This document shows positions 51,001-61,459 of a stretch of 64,000 bases of DNA, piece after piece. Position 1 is the stretch's first letter. Every line of letters begins with the position of its first letter. This stretch comes from Pseudoscleropodium purum (Eukaryota; Streptophyta; Bryopsida; Hypnales; Brachytheciaceae): the NCBI GenBank assembly GCA_963969395.1, contig OZ017795.1, forward strand, positions 20,503,063-20,567,062, given 5' to 3'. The notes under the pieces were generated by a model. It searched no databases, was not told where the DNA came from, and saw only the letters and a program-made list of their open reading frames with translations. The position numbers and the translations under genes were made by a program.

Positions 51001-51879
51001 ATACTTTATTTCATTTAAAAAATTTATTCCAAAAGTCATAGTAATATGGTCCTTAGGCCATTTTATCCCAAAATGGCCAATGCTTCTTGCAATTGACCCT
51101 CATTGTCTTTATGACCTCAATTATTGTCATAGACTTCAAAGTTCAAAAAATACTTGTAGATGATAACAATAGTTATTCCACATTCTTGTTTTGATTTGCT
51201 TGGTTTGCTTGATTGAAGAAAGAAACTACTCTCTTTTTGTTTTTTTGTTTTTAACACTTGAAATGTATGTACTACTTTTTTTAAATCTGGCTACTAAATC
51301 TGGAATTTATTAGCCATTCAATGAGCACCAAAAAAAGGTGCTGTCTTATGGTTCAAACATTTTTTTAAATAGTGGCCACAAAGCTAAAATTGGATGCATG
51401 CATGTATCCTACTAGCCTACTTTTTTTAATTGGTGGAGTCTCTGATTATCTGATTATAAAATTTAATCTTCACCTAAATGCATAACATTGTTTACCAATG
51501 AGCTTGAGGGCCCTTTATCATTGATGAACAAGGGACCTTTACAACGAACAAAATTGTCTTCTATCACGTTCTTCATACATTCCAAATCCTTGAATTAACT
51601 AATAAGTCCCTCCAAGGCATCTAAGGAAGCATATTACCTTTCAAGCATGAGGAGGACCATTGCCAAGTTATTTCATACTAACCCCCAAAGGACCATCATG
51701 CGTTTTTGGGTATGTATGATTGAGAATTTCATATTTTGGTTGTAGCTTTTAATAGAAGTTAGGAACAAGGAATATCTTTTATATGCACTAAATTTCATGG
51801 CATTTGGAATTATGAGTCAAAAGTTATTGCCTAGTACTATGTTACTTCTTTTCGTAAATGGGCAATTTGGGCAGATTTT
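48060..51879. other. Intergenic stretch, no gene supported
   Basis: Mostly AT-rich. About 50150-50410 is less AT-rich with open frames on both strands; the plus-strand reading has a faint Leu-rich pattern (LPVLELWELEYP) but too little to name. Repeat R8 is at 50825-51040, and 51490-51670 resembles 60480-60634. A (TGAGTAGGG)-type moderate-GC patch at 48340-48620 shows no gene. Confidence 0.4.
51490..51670 (+). repeat. Dispersed repeat, second copy at 60480-60634
   Basis: Shared blocks: ACAATGAGTT-like start, GAACAAAATTGTCTT, TTGAATTAA, TAATAAGTCCCTCC and GAGGAC-ATTGCC. In this copy the last block continues unbroken, which marks the empty site for the inverted-repeat element at 60635-60931. 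Confidence 0.65.
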
Positions 51880-52350
51880 TAAAAATTACTTTTTTTAGAA
51901 ACAAAAATTTGAAATTGGTTTTTAAAAGTTATATATATGTGGAAATATTTGAATCATTCCATTTTGATCAATGAGTCAGAAAGTATGAGGACTTTTTGTT
52001 TGTAGGCCATTATGGATTCGTATTCTAAAATAAACTTTGAAAGTCTTTATTGAACTTTGAAAGTCTTTATGGATTCGTATTCTAAAATAAACTTTGAAAA
52101 GTGAGCTTGTAAAGTGCAATTGATTTGTTTTTCTCAAGCCCCCCAAAATGATTTCACTGAATTTGAATGCTTATATCTTGCAATCCACATGGTGGAAATT
52201 TCTGAAATTTTTACGACATATTTTCAAGTTAGCGTACTACAAGAATACAAGATCCTATGGTTACATGTATTAAAAATGCTTTTTCTTTTAGAATTTGGTG
52301 CTTATATTAAAATTGGCAATGTTGGAGTGTTTTTGGTGAAGATATAGTCA
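51880..52350 (+). repeat. Dispersed repeat family R1 with a local tandem duplication
   Basis: Carries GAATCATTCCATTTTGAT, AAACTTTGAAAGTCTTTAT, TATATCTTGCAATCCACATGG and AAGATCCTATGGTTACATGT. The piece TATTCTAAAATAAACTTTGA plus its neighbour occurs twice at 52018-52100. Same orientation as 57050-58040. Confidence 0.65.
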
Positions 52351-53360
52351 TGGAACTTTAAAGGTTAAGGTAGCCAACCCATTTCCAACCACTTGAGTAA
52401 TTACATGTATCTAGAGCACAAGTTTCTTAAGTGGGGAAATTTTTCTATATATAGAACTAGAGTTTAGAAGGATTCCATAATTTTTCATAATTTTATTTCT
52501 CAAAACATGATTGCTGTGAATTTTTTAGTTGAAGATTTTATTCAACCTATTTTGGTCATATAGGTCTTCCTATTTCCAACCATAGGCTGCAATATTGATA
52601 GTCTTGCAACCAATCGTAATGCACTGTGATTTCAGTAAGAATTGTGCCATTATAAATTATTGCTCATCTCCAGTTGATTGGCCTAAATAACAAGAATAGG
52701 GGGTGATAAAAAATGGGTTGGCTACTATATGTGCTATTATAGGAGGCTCTAATTTTGCCTAGGTATTTTGAACCACCTCTATAGAAGGCTTGAAAACAAT
52801 ACAAAGCTATTGTAAAAAGCTTGGAAGTGTGAGTGCTATGGACATTTCTTGCCATATGTGTGGTTTGAGAGGCTTTAGAAAGTGATGAACACTAATTATC
52901 TCAGTGCTTCGTATTCTCAATTGTGTTACTAAGCGTTGTCATGTAAAAAATAAATAAGTTTAAGGGTTGTGACTGTACCATGCTTTCTAAATACGAAAAA
53001 ATTGAAAATAAAAGTGCGTTTGAAATACTATTTGCATTATTGAATTTCTCTGCAGAACTGCTTCTTCCGTTATATGCACACTTTCAGAGTCTCCTACCCT
53101 AGTGAGGTCCATCCTGAAAAAAAGCTCCCACATGCTGCAAAGTAAATGGGGGAGAGAAACCAAAGGATTCTACCTAGTGTGGGTTACCGTAGCATTTGGG
53201 TATTCTACTTGTGTGGGATTTCTAGACCCAAGCGGCGGGCTCTTACCGTAGGCGGCGGCTGGATACTGGTTCGATCAATTCATAAAATAAATCACTGGTC
53301 CTGCTTGTTCCAAAATCACTGGTCCTACTTGTTTCCAAGTCCATGAATCAACATAAAATC
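52351..53360. other. Spacer upstream of copy C, no gene supported
   Basis: AT-rich to about 53040, then less so. The open frame at 53146-53346 contains a GC-rich patch (about 53225-53270) but no recognisable domain. Confidence 0.35.
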
Positions 53361-53570
53361 ATGTTTTGTTTTGTTTTTTCAAACACATCAAATAACGTTT
53401 TGTTTTGTTTTTTCAAACACATAAAATAATGTTTTGTTTTGTTTTTCCAAACACATCAAATAATGCTTTGTTTTGTTTTTCCAAACACATCAAATAATGT
53501 TTTGTTTTGTTTTTCCAAACACATCAAATAATGTGTTTTGTTTTGTTTTTTCAAACACATCAAATAATGT
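53361..53570 (+). repeat. Minisatellite, about six 34-bp units
   Basis: Units of the form TGTTTTGTTTTGTTTTT followed by CAAACACATCAAATAA are repeated head to tail about six times with few changes. The unit itself contains a short TGTTT repeat. It lies about 0.9 kb upstream of copy C. Confidence 0.9.
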
Positions 53571-54165
53571 TTCAGGACGTGTTCTATCCCATTTTACACT
53601 GTCATGTCGGTAAGATGCAGCCTAATACACTGTTGATTTACGGTCGAAAATACAATAAACTGTTGTTGGACCAATCACAACATCGAGGAAGCGTGTCGAC
53701 TTGAATGAGCGGGCGACCTGCATCAGCGACTGACTTTCGTTTCGGTGATCACCATAAGATTCGATTCTTCTGCCACGGGGGTGAAAAACTCAACAGACGT
53801 CGCTGTCAGGATGACTAAGTTTACAGTTTAAGGTATTACAAGAGTACTGTACACTCCTACGCAATTGTGCAAAAAATAGTGCGGATAGTGCAAATAGTGT
53901 GGATTGTCTTGCTCAAGGCGAGCTGCCCCCTTGCCGCACATGAGTTTCTTAGCGCTTAACCGCTGAAAGCCTTTTAAGGCCTTTGAGTGGGGGCTTATAA
54001 CATCATTGCTTTTGAAGGCCCCACTCACGAAAGGATAGCATCCACTGTTTTAAAAATAAAGTTCAGCAATATCCTACTTGGAAATGCGGGATGTTTCCGA
54101 GCACAGGAGGCCCACTACTGTACCTTCTAGCTAGCTGGCACATGATATTGTTTATAAGGCCTGAA
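53571..54165 (+). promoter_or_regulatory. Presumed promoter region of family copy C
   Basis: Moderate-GC sequence between the minisatellite and the start of homology with copy A. The first 100 or so bases after 53680 are the most GC-rich. No conserved box could be identified, and copy A has unrelated sequence at the matching distance. Confidence 0.3.
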
Positions 54166-54459
54166 CTGTCAGACCAATTTGCATCCCCGTTGCTTTCAAT
54201 TCATTTCCAAGTAGACTACTTCCTTTGGCTCGTTCTAGTTTGACAAGCTCCTTCACTAGCGCTCGAAGAGAAAGCCAGAAGAGGAAGCTAGGAAGGTGAT
54301 GTCCCGATAGCACAAGCAATATGATGTTCGAAATTTGATGAAATGCTTGTATTGAAACTAAATTCACCTCTCATTTCAAATAAGGTATCTCATGCGTGAG
54401 GTTGTTCTAATGCCGCTCTCTCATTTGCGTGTTGATGGATTGTGTGCAGGTGGTGTACG
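54166..54459 (+). other. 5' leader of family copy C, with the 65-bp conserved intron
   Basis: Aligns with 40440-40778 of copy A and, at its start, with 59450-59580. The donor AATAAG|GTATCT and acceptor TGTGCAG|GTGG bound a 65-bp intron at 54385-54449 whose sequence is identical in copy A. The predicted ATG follows the acceptor by ten bases. Confidence 0.5.
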
Positions 54460-55354
54460 ATGGGATCAACCTCGTGGCATGATAACATCCTGCAAGCGCT
54501 CCTCATTGGCTTTGTCGTGCAAGTCGTAGCCTATGTGCTTTGTGTCATCTATGCTTTTCTCTGGGATTCTTGGAAGGAGCGGATGGCAAGCCCACCAACA
54601 GGTTCCATATATATCACGATTGCCTTGACAAATTAATAGTAGGTGCTCAATCTTGTAGCATATATTCTCATATATAGTGCAATTCTGGATGTACTTTGAT
54701 GATTTTTCAAAACTCCAGACCTTCAATTGTTGAATGATTCTAGCTTCACAGGGGAGTCCATGGCTGAGTCGGATGTGGAAATGGGGACGGTGAATGTCGG
54801 TGAATGCGCCAACATTCCAGGTGGGAATTTCTACAGTTCGATCTCCTCTGAATTCTGTCTGATGCTCCCTTCCATGCTTTGTGCTTCAGAGCGTTCGTTC
54901 TCAGAAAGCTTTCATGTGACTGAACAAAGTTCTGAACTCACTGATTGAATATTGATAAATGGACAAATGCTTGCGTGTTGGACATTTCATTTTACGATCA
55001 TGACTTTCGATATTTTTCCTCAAGATAAAAATGGGATTGCAATTGATTAGGACTGGAAATACACCCGTGGACAGATAACCCCCATGGTTTGGCTGCGAAC
55101 TCGTGCGTTGGGAATGATGGCAAGCTGGAGGACACTGAGAACACGGTCGACAAGAGAGCCGCCACTCCAGAAATTCCTACAGTCCACGGATCATCTAGTA
55201 AGTGGTCTATCACCAACTGTCTAGAAGCAAAAACCAAATTTTTTAGCATTCGATATGAAGGTTTGGTTCATGATGATGGAAGATTTGTTTTTGGTTGTTT
55301 TAATGGTATTTGGACATGTTTGCAGCCCAAGGCCCAGTGCAAGAACGTCACTGA
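54460..55354 (+). CDS. Family copy C: unrecognised single-pass membrane protein, 120 aa, four coding exons
   Basis: Coding exons are 54460-54601, 54752-54820, 55075-55197 and 55326-55354, all with GT-AG borders, giving 363 nt in one frame. Residues 1-10 (MGSTSWHDN...) lead into a hydrophobic segment at about 11-35, followed by WDSWKERM. The rest is polar and acidic: exon 2 (about 48-71) is rich in Glu/Ser, exon 3 (71-112) in Asp/Glu/Thr, and the end is QGPVQERH. Copies A and B keep the same exon order, phases and terminal stop, which supports the model better than the open frame that reads through the last intron (55089-55406). I do not recognise the family. The sequence suggests a small membrane-anchored protein with a soluble acidic tail; there is no signal for an enzyme. 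Confidence 0.6.
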
Positions 55355-56098
55355 AGCTGTGAAGAGAAGAGCCATTGTGCCTGTTCTGGTGCATGCAGCA
55401 AGTTGAGGTGCTGGCCGGAAAGGAAACCTAATTTGCAAGTCCCTGTTGCAACCCCCCGTTTGCCGAATGCTCAATACTCTTATAACACTTTTGAATTTGT
55501 AGAAAAGATGTCCACATCAGCACGTCCAAATTGACGAAAACTTTGGAAACAACAGCAACAAAAAATTTCAAAGGAGATGCTTTGAAATGGACCGATTCGG
55601 ACACCATGTTTTGTACTAGACAGAGCGTTTCCTTAGTGTTTTCTATTTGCATTTTATTAACTCCTACTTCAGTGCCTTCACTGGCTTGGAACTCTTCTTT
55701 TTTTTCAAAATACTTTCGCAGCACCACCAAAGCAGCAGTTCAGCAGGGTTGTGTTGATAGAGTTCAGTTGTTGCTGATTAATTCTGCAACCAGCTATTGG
55801 AGCTTCACTGTGTTCCCCTGGATGGAGCTGCTTCAGTTCTCCAGCATCTTTGGTTTGCTCCAGAGAGATTGATCTGCCCTCACATGGAGCCTGCTTTCAG
55901 TTCATATAAATGGATGATAATATTACTATCAAGCTTGAATCGTGTCGATTGAATCTTTGAAGTTGAAGGCCGTTTGAGAAGTCATCCATTTGTAACTCTT
56001 TTACGTAATATACACGGTGGTTTACATAATGATCTGAAAATTGTTTTACCAGTTCTACAGCCTAAACATGATTAGGTTTGATGTGCTACAAGGTTGGC
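55355..56098 (+). other. 3' region of family copy C
   Basis: Homologous to sequence after copies A and B up to about 56098, so the duplicated unit includes it. In copy B the first part stays open past the stop in another frame for about 50 codons, but indels break that frame differently in A and C. It is therefore more likely untranslated. Confidence 0.5.
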
Positions 56099-56479
56099 TC
56101 ATGAGTTGGCTTAGGATTCTAGGTTCCTATGTTGTAGACACCTTTCATGGTTATAGGATATCTATGTTATTAGTACTTATGTTATAAGCACCTTCCATAG
56201 TTATAGGATACCTATATGTTGTAGATATGTACATTAAAGACACATGCAATGGTTGTAGAGTGCCTACTTACTCGTAGGCTCAAGGCATGTACGCTTGTAT
56301 TTTTGGGCTTACAATCACATGCTAGCATTGTTGTTTAAAGGACAAACCCGCTCAAAGGGTGTGGCCATTTTGGGTCAAACCAAAAATTTTATATAGTTTT
56401 TTATTCTAAATATTTTAAAACTTAAATTATAAAATGTAGTTGCATTCATCTATTTTTTATTCCACTCTATTTTAATTAT

Positions 56480-56830
56480 TGGAAAATTTTTAAAATTTTA
56501 GTTTTGTTAAAATTTTAGTTTTAAAGGTAGTTTCTAGAAAGCTTAAAATATACTACTTTTGAAATTTTTATATCAAATTTCTTTTATGTGTGAGCTCAAG
56601 AAGTACATTAATTATACCATGTTGTTTTTTACTATGATTTTAGCAAAAATTTCATACTCTTTTAAGCATTTTCTTTATTACTATGTTCTTTACTAATAAA
56701 ATACTAGAAATCTTTTTATAAATTTAATTTTGATGTATTTAATTGTAAAAAATGAATTTCACTTTAGGATATATTTATTACTAATTCCATGTGAAAAATA
56801 CCTAATTTTGGAAAGACTAGTGTGTTTAAT
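56480..56830 (-). repeat. Dispersed repeat family R3, inverted copy
   Basis: On the minus strand the order GGTATAATTAATGTACTTCTT, ATAAAAATTTCAAAAGTAG and TTAAGCTTTCTAGAAACTAC-like blocks corresponds to 36300-36440 and 44320-44420. Confidence 0.5.
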
Positions 56831-57049
56831 CCCTAAAGAATCAAATAGTATTTTTTTGGCAATACAAAGATTTTAGGCAGCTTACTACAAATGGAATTTT
56901 ATTTTTTTCTTTAAAATTTTCATACAGCATGTACTTAAAGAGTAGCTTTAACTCCTTTAAGGTCTATTAAATTTCATAACTTTTGAATACATGGTTAAAA
57001 ATTTATTGTATGATATATAATTTTTGATGAACTAGATGCAACTTGTGCA

Positions 57050-58040
57050 ACTTAAAAAAATTCTTTCTAAATCACTTTTTTCAAAAAATAAAAATTTGAA
57101 ATTGGATTTTAAGATTTACATATATGTGAAAAGATTTGAATCATTCCATTTAGATTAATGACATGAAAGTTATGAGGAGTTTTGTTTTGCGGTTAGTTAT
57201 AGAATCACTACTCTAAGATAAACTTTGAAGTCTTTTATTTAACTCAACTTTCAGTATTTTTGAAAAATAAATAAATAAAATTGGGTGTAGATTATTTATA
57301 ACAACATTACAACTATTGGGATGGTCATTTTCTTAATTTCATAACAAAATTCATAACAATCTAGTATTTTGAATCATTTTCTATTTCTTTCTACTTACTA
57401 TTTTTTCCTATATGTTGTATAATTCCAAACAATTTGAATTTTTTCAAATATGTAGCCAATTTGCATTTAATGAATCCAAAGAAGCCCTACTATCCACCTT
57501 TTGGACATTTTTTTAAATATAAATGTGACCTTGTGAAGTGCAACTATTGGGTTCTCCACAAGGCCCTCAAAAGAATTTTGTCAAATCAAACAGTAATATC
57601 TTACAATATACACGGTTAAAATTTCTGAATTTTTTTAATTAAATGTTTTTTAAGCCTCCAGAAGACTATATTAGGGTTGTTCTCAAAACTATGAGCCAAC
57701 ATACATTTGGCCAAAATATAAAATAATTAAAAATATTTGAAAATAGAAAAATAGAAATCAAATAATATTATTTGTTGTGGAAATCTTCTAACTACATTAC
57801 ATTGCTAATGTAACATCATTGTTATGTTCCCAATAGTCCAAGAACTCGTAGTCTTCTAAAGGCTCAAAAAATATATAATGCCACATCTTCTCACACTAGT
57901 ATACTACATCTCTACAAGATCCTATGGTTACATATGTTCAAAAATGTTTTTTTTTTCTAAAATTTGGTACATGTATAACTTGTATTAGAAATGACCATTT
58001 TGGAGCATTTTTTGGTGAAAACATAGACAAAAACCTTTAG
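57050..58040 (+). repeat. Dispersed repeat family R1, longest copy
   Basis: Carries GAATCATTCCATTTAGAT, ATGAAAGTTATGAGGAG, TTGTGAAGTGCAACTATTGG, ATCTTACAATATACACGG and AAGATCCTATGGTTACATAT. It appears to be the fullest of the R1 copies, and an internal stretch at about 57650-57890 has no counterpart in the others. Confidence 0.6.
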
Positions 58041-58061
58041 AGGTTAAAATAAATGGCTAAT

Positions 58062-58231
58062 GAACACTAGAAGAAAAGCATGTTGGAGCCAACAAGAAAT
58101 GTCATTTGAAATTTGTTGAAAACCTTCTTTCTAGCACGTTCCAACATGTTGGAACGTGCTAGAAATAAGGTTTTCAACAATTTTCAGATGATGTTTTTTG
58201 TTGTCTCTAACATGCTATTCTCCTAGTAGAA
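58062..58231. repeat. Near-perfect 170-bp hairpin
   Basis: Two arms of about 80 bases meet at the palindrome CCAACATGTTGG (58141-58152) with no loop. The inner 30 bases of each arm, including TCTAGCACGTTCC, pair almost perfectly; outer parts have scattered mismatches. This could be a small MITE or the template of a small-RNA precursor. No TTAA or TA flank could be fixed. Confidence 0.85.
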
Positions 58232-59449
58232 GTTTGTTCAAATGAAAACATAGAATGTCCTTTCAAGGGTATATTTGGACATAAGCTAATCTCTTTTGGA
58301 GCCATTTTCAAAGTAGGACACAAGTTTAAGACCAAGAACAAACTCTCCAATATAAACTACCAAAAAAAATTGAAGTTTCTTTTGTCTTTTCTATCTCTTA
58401 CACATGAAATAAAGTGTATGAACAATATTGAGTAAAGTGTGTATCCCTAGAACTGCCACTTTTTGTTAGTGTGCCTAGTTACTATCCACATTTGGACACT
58501 GTATATATGCAAAAGCTTTGAAGGGTCAAAGTTTATTTTGGTAGATGCTCTAAAATTGTTTTTCCTACATGCATAGATCATAATGATTTTAGAGATGGTG
58601 GTGGTTTTAGACAAGGTGTGATTTTTGGGTTATATAACTGTAAAATTATGCATTGTTCACTCAATTGAAAGCAATTCTTGAATCTTTACCAAATGACTTT
58701 TGCTTACGACCCATTTCGGGAATGAAATTGTCTGGCATATTCTATTCTAAGTTAGTCGCACAAAAATTGGAAACGCTCGGTCCGAAAAAGGAATGAAGCG
58801 TAAGAGGTTTCGTCTCCTTTTAGGCCTGGCTGCCGCTTCCAGCGCAGGGTCAACGACGAGGAGCCCGCGTCCGGTTCAGCTGGACAACTGACAGGCGTCG
58901 GGGAACCTCGCTGGGAAATCGCGCGGCGGGACTGCCTGCGAGCCTGCCTTCTTCAAGGTAACTGAACTTACTTACAGATTCTTGTTGCAGGCATTCTCTA
59001 GTATTCCAAGCCCATTGCCACTCTCATCTCAATCTACCGTTCTGTACCCACTTCAAGCAGCTTTGCTATCCTACTAAAATGTACAATGCACACCACAAGT
59101 TTCTTACATGAGGTCATGAGGACGAGTAAGTATGCTTCATTTTGCACCTCGACTGTTCCCACCATGCTGTTGCTCCGACTATCCCATTGGCACTGTCTGA
59201 ATAAGGGTGGAGAACTTGCCTTCTCTCCTTTCTTTCACTCACTGTGACCTTCTGAATAAGAGTGGAGTTGCCTTTTCTCCTCGAACTCACTTCCCCCCTC
59301 GGCCGCTCGACCAGAGATTGAGGAATGTATGCGCCGTAGTACTTAATTCATTGGGAGCTCGTTTAAGCTAAGGATGAACTAGGATGAACTAGGATGAACT
59401 ACCCCATTTTTCATAATGGGTTTCCTACCTCATGTAAGGAATGGCATTG
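58232..59449. other. Spacer with a GC-rich exon-like patch
   Basis: At about 58780-58957 the sequence becomes GC-rich and ends with a good donor (CTTCAAG|GTAACT). A 32-codon frame (58794-58892, beginning MKRKRFRLLLGL) lies inside it. The patch might be the leader exon of a lost family copy (fragment E follows at 59450) but matches neither A nor C. Three tandem copies of AGGATGAACT lie at about 59370-59400. Confidence 0.35.
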
Positions 59450-59580
59450 CTCAGAGACCAATTTGCATTGTATCTTAGACCCATTGCTTTCACGCTTTCA
59501 TTTCCATTTCCACTTGCTTCTGATCATTCCAGTTTGACACCTTCACGAGCTTCTTTTGATTGCGGGTACTCGATCATACA
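59450..59580 (+). pseudogene. Fragment E of the gene family (leader region only)
   Basis: Diverged match to the leader of copy C at 54170-54270: AGACCAATTTGCAT, CCATTGCTTTC, CATTTCC, TTCCAGTTTGACA and CTTCACGAGC align in order. No coding exon follows, so this is a truncated relic of a fifth copy. Confidence 0.6.
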
Positions 59581-59724
59581 TAGGCTATACGAGTGGTACA
59601 AGTTCATTGTTCGGAGTTGAGTATTGCTGATAGTTGAAGACAAGGATTGGACTTTGCTTAGTGCTAACCAAGGCTCTTTTTTTCATTTTTTTCTGAAGTG
59701 CCAAGGTGGTGATATAAATTGGTA

Positions 59725-59960
59725 TAGTGATGTTCCAAATTTCAACATTCATCCTTGGATAGAAAATATCACATTTTTATAATTTTGTTTTCATCCACCA
59801 TCTGGAAATTTCATCCAAGTTTTCTTTTTTTAATATGAAAATTTCTGGAAAAAAACTTCATAAATTGTCATCAAATTTGAGCCAAATTATTTTTTCTAGT
59901 ACAATCTAGCACTACAAAGCCAAAAAAAAAAACACCTTGGTGCTATCCTTTGAAAAGGGA
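59725..59960 (+). repeat. Dispersed repeat, copy of 7675-7960
   Basis: Same ordered blocks as the earlier copy: CCAAATTTCAACATTCATC, GATAGAAAATATCACA and TTTCATCCA. It is partly shortened relative to that copy. Confidence 0.6.
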
Positions 59961-60274
59961 CATCCCCATCTCTAGATCCCTCAACTAAATTTTTAAAAAC
60001 TCACCCATCGTCAATGACATCAATCTAATTTATTTTAAATCACCTCCCTTGATGTTGTCAATCTAAATTTTGAAATTAAATAGTTGCTCTCTCTTCTTAG
60101 TACAATAGGGAATACATATAGGTATAATATATGGAATATGGATGTCTTATATTGAGTATTGATATAGTACAACATATTAGTATAGATATAGGATATGGTT
60201 TTTGATCCCATATTGATTGTAATCTAACATGTTTAGAAGAGATATAGATTTTGGGGGGCTAACAACAATGTGAT

Positions 60275-60455
60275 TGCATTGGATGCCATAACTTCCACCA
60301 TTGCTACCCTTGAAAAACAATCTTTTCAATCAAGAATCACTAAATTTTGGAAGCTAAAAGCACCACAAAAGTTATGAAAGCAAATATTGAACAAGGTCTA
60401 TACAAATTTGCAACATTAGGAATGCATACAATTATGAAGGAAATGCTATTGATGC
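60275..60455 (+). pseudogene. Decayed copy of the STR11-type gene's start and leader
   Basis: Aligns with 24735-24915 in the same orientation: CACCATTGCTACCC, TTCAATCA-GAATC, TTGGAAGCT and GGAATGCA-ACAATNATGAAGG are shared. The sequence runs through the start codon region of the rhodanese gene and its leader. Most differences replace C or G of the gene with T or A. No reading frame survives and the other nine exons are absent. Confidence 0.7.
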
Positions 60456-60479
60456 ATAATATTGTCTAACAATGAGTTA

Positions 60480-60634
60480 TGGGTCCCTTTTGCATCTTCA
60501 AAAAGAGGACCCCTATAATGAACAAAATTGTCTTATATAGCTCTCTAGCCAACTCCAATCTTTGAATTAAGTAATAAGTCCCTCCCTGGTATATAACAAA
60601 GTATAATTCCTTCCATTAAGTGAGGACTATTGCC
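60480..60634 (+). repeat. Dispersed repeat, copy of 51490-51670
   Basis: Shares GAACAAAATTGTCTT and AATAAGTCCCTCC with the earlier copy and ends at GAGGACTATTGCC, where the inverted-repeat element begins. Confidence 0.6.
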
Positions 60635-60931
60635 CATGGTTGTTATAATGGGCAAGTTAGGGTCATTGGACGGGACGGACGGACGGGCAAACCGGACCGG
60701 ACGGCTTTAATTTTGTAACTTGTGCAATTTTGTGGAATGACACGTCACCTCGGATTGCGAAATCTAAGGCACGGACGATCTCGTCCGCGCCCAGCATGTT
60801 CCTTAATCCACATGGCATCCACGTGGCCTATTTTTCCGTTATCAGAAAGTTAACTATGTGTTGATTGTATCGGACAGGTGGGACCTCTAACAGATGGGCG
60901 AACCAGACGTCTGTCCACTATGACAACCATG
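60635..60931. mobile_element. Terminal-inverted-repeat element, CATGGTTGTCAT type, short copy
   Basis: A 297-bp inverted relative of 35135-36016 with the same ends (CATGGTTGTTATAAT and CATGGTTGTCATAGTG). It lacks the AT-rich centre and the tandem repeats of the long copy. Flanks CTATTGCC and TTGTTGCC agree at six of eight positions, a possible decayed 8-bp target duplication. It interrupts the repeat shared with 51490-51670. No coding capacity: a MITE-like deletion form. Confidence 0.75.
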
Positions 60932-61459
60932 TTGTTGCCTTACCATTGAGTACCTTTTTTGAAGAGTTACATTGTAAGATTTGGTAGGCTAGCTCTTCTA
61001 ATAGAAATATACCTTCCCAATAGAGGGATTTCCAAAACCATATTCCATATGTGTTTTATACTTGCCTAAAGAGTGTTGTATTCAAATTGCATTTTGAAAT
61101 ATATAAATAATTATTTTGGTGGGTTTTTTGGTGAATAACCATCTCTACAAAGTTTTTACATATGACCATTTTTTATTTATTATATTTACTTTTCTTTTAC
61201 TATTTTTAACTAATTTAAACATCAAAACACCTATTTTCTTGCAATTTGGCACTTTTTGAGTTCTTATAGTTAGAGAATATTTTTGTAAATTTTCCTTTGG
61301 TGGTTACCTTCATCTTAAAGGTATAAACATTATCTATACTTTAGAAAAATATTAAAAATTAGTTTTCTAATTTTAAAGTACTCCAAAAAAACTCATGAAT
61401 ATTGAAACACAATGCAACAAATAGTACAAGTGTTTCTTGCAATCACCCATTACCAATGG
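60932..61459. other. AT-rich spacer inside the segmental copy
   Basis: Separates the two halves of the segment duplicated from 24.7-27.0 kb. 61195-61420 resembles repeat R8 at 38430-38650 and 50825-51040. No gene. Confidence 0.45.

Larger units (their letters stand above)
56099..58061. other. AT-rich repeats after copy C
   Basis: About 56120-56330 is a degenerate run in which GTTATAGGATA-like and CCTATG-like words recur every 30-50 bases. R3 follows inverted (56480-56830), then R1 (57050-58040). No gene. Confidence 0.5.

Noticed and set aside
55089..55406. 105-codon open frame spanning family exons 3 and 4 of copy C
   Set aside because: It reads through the predicted last intron. The spliced model keeps canonical sites and the same stop in all three copies, while the read-through frame breaks differently in A and B.
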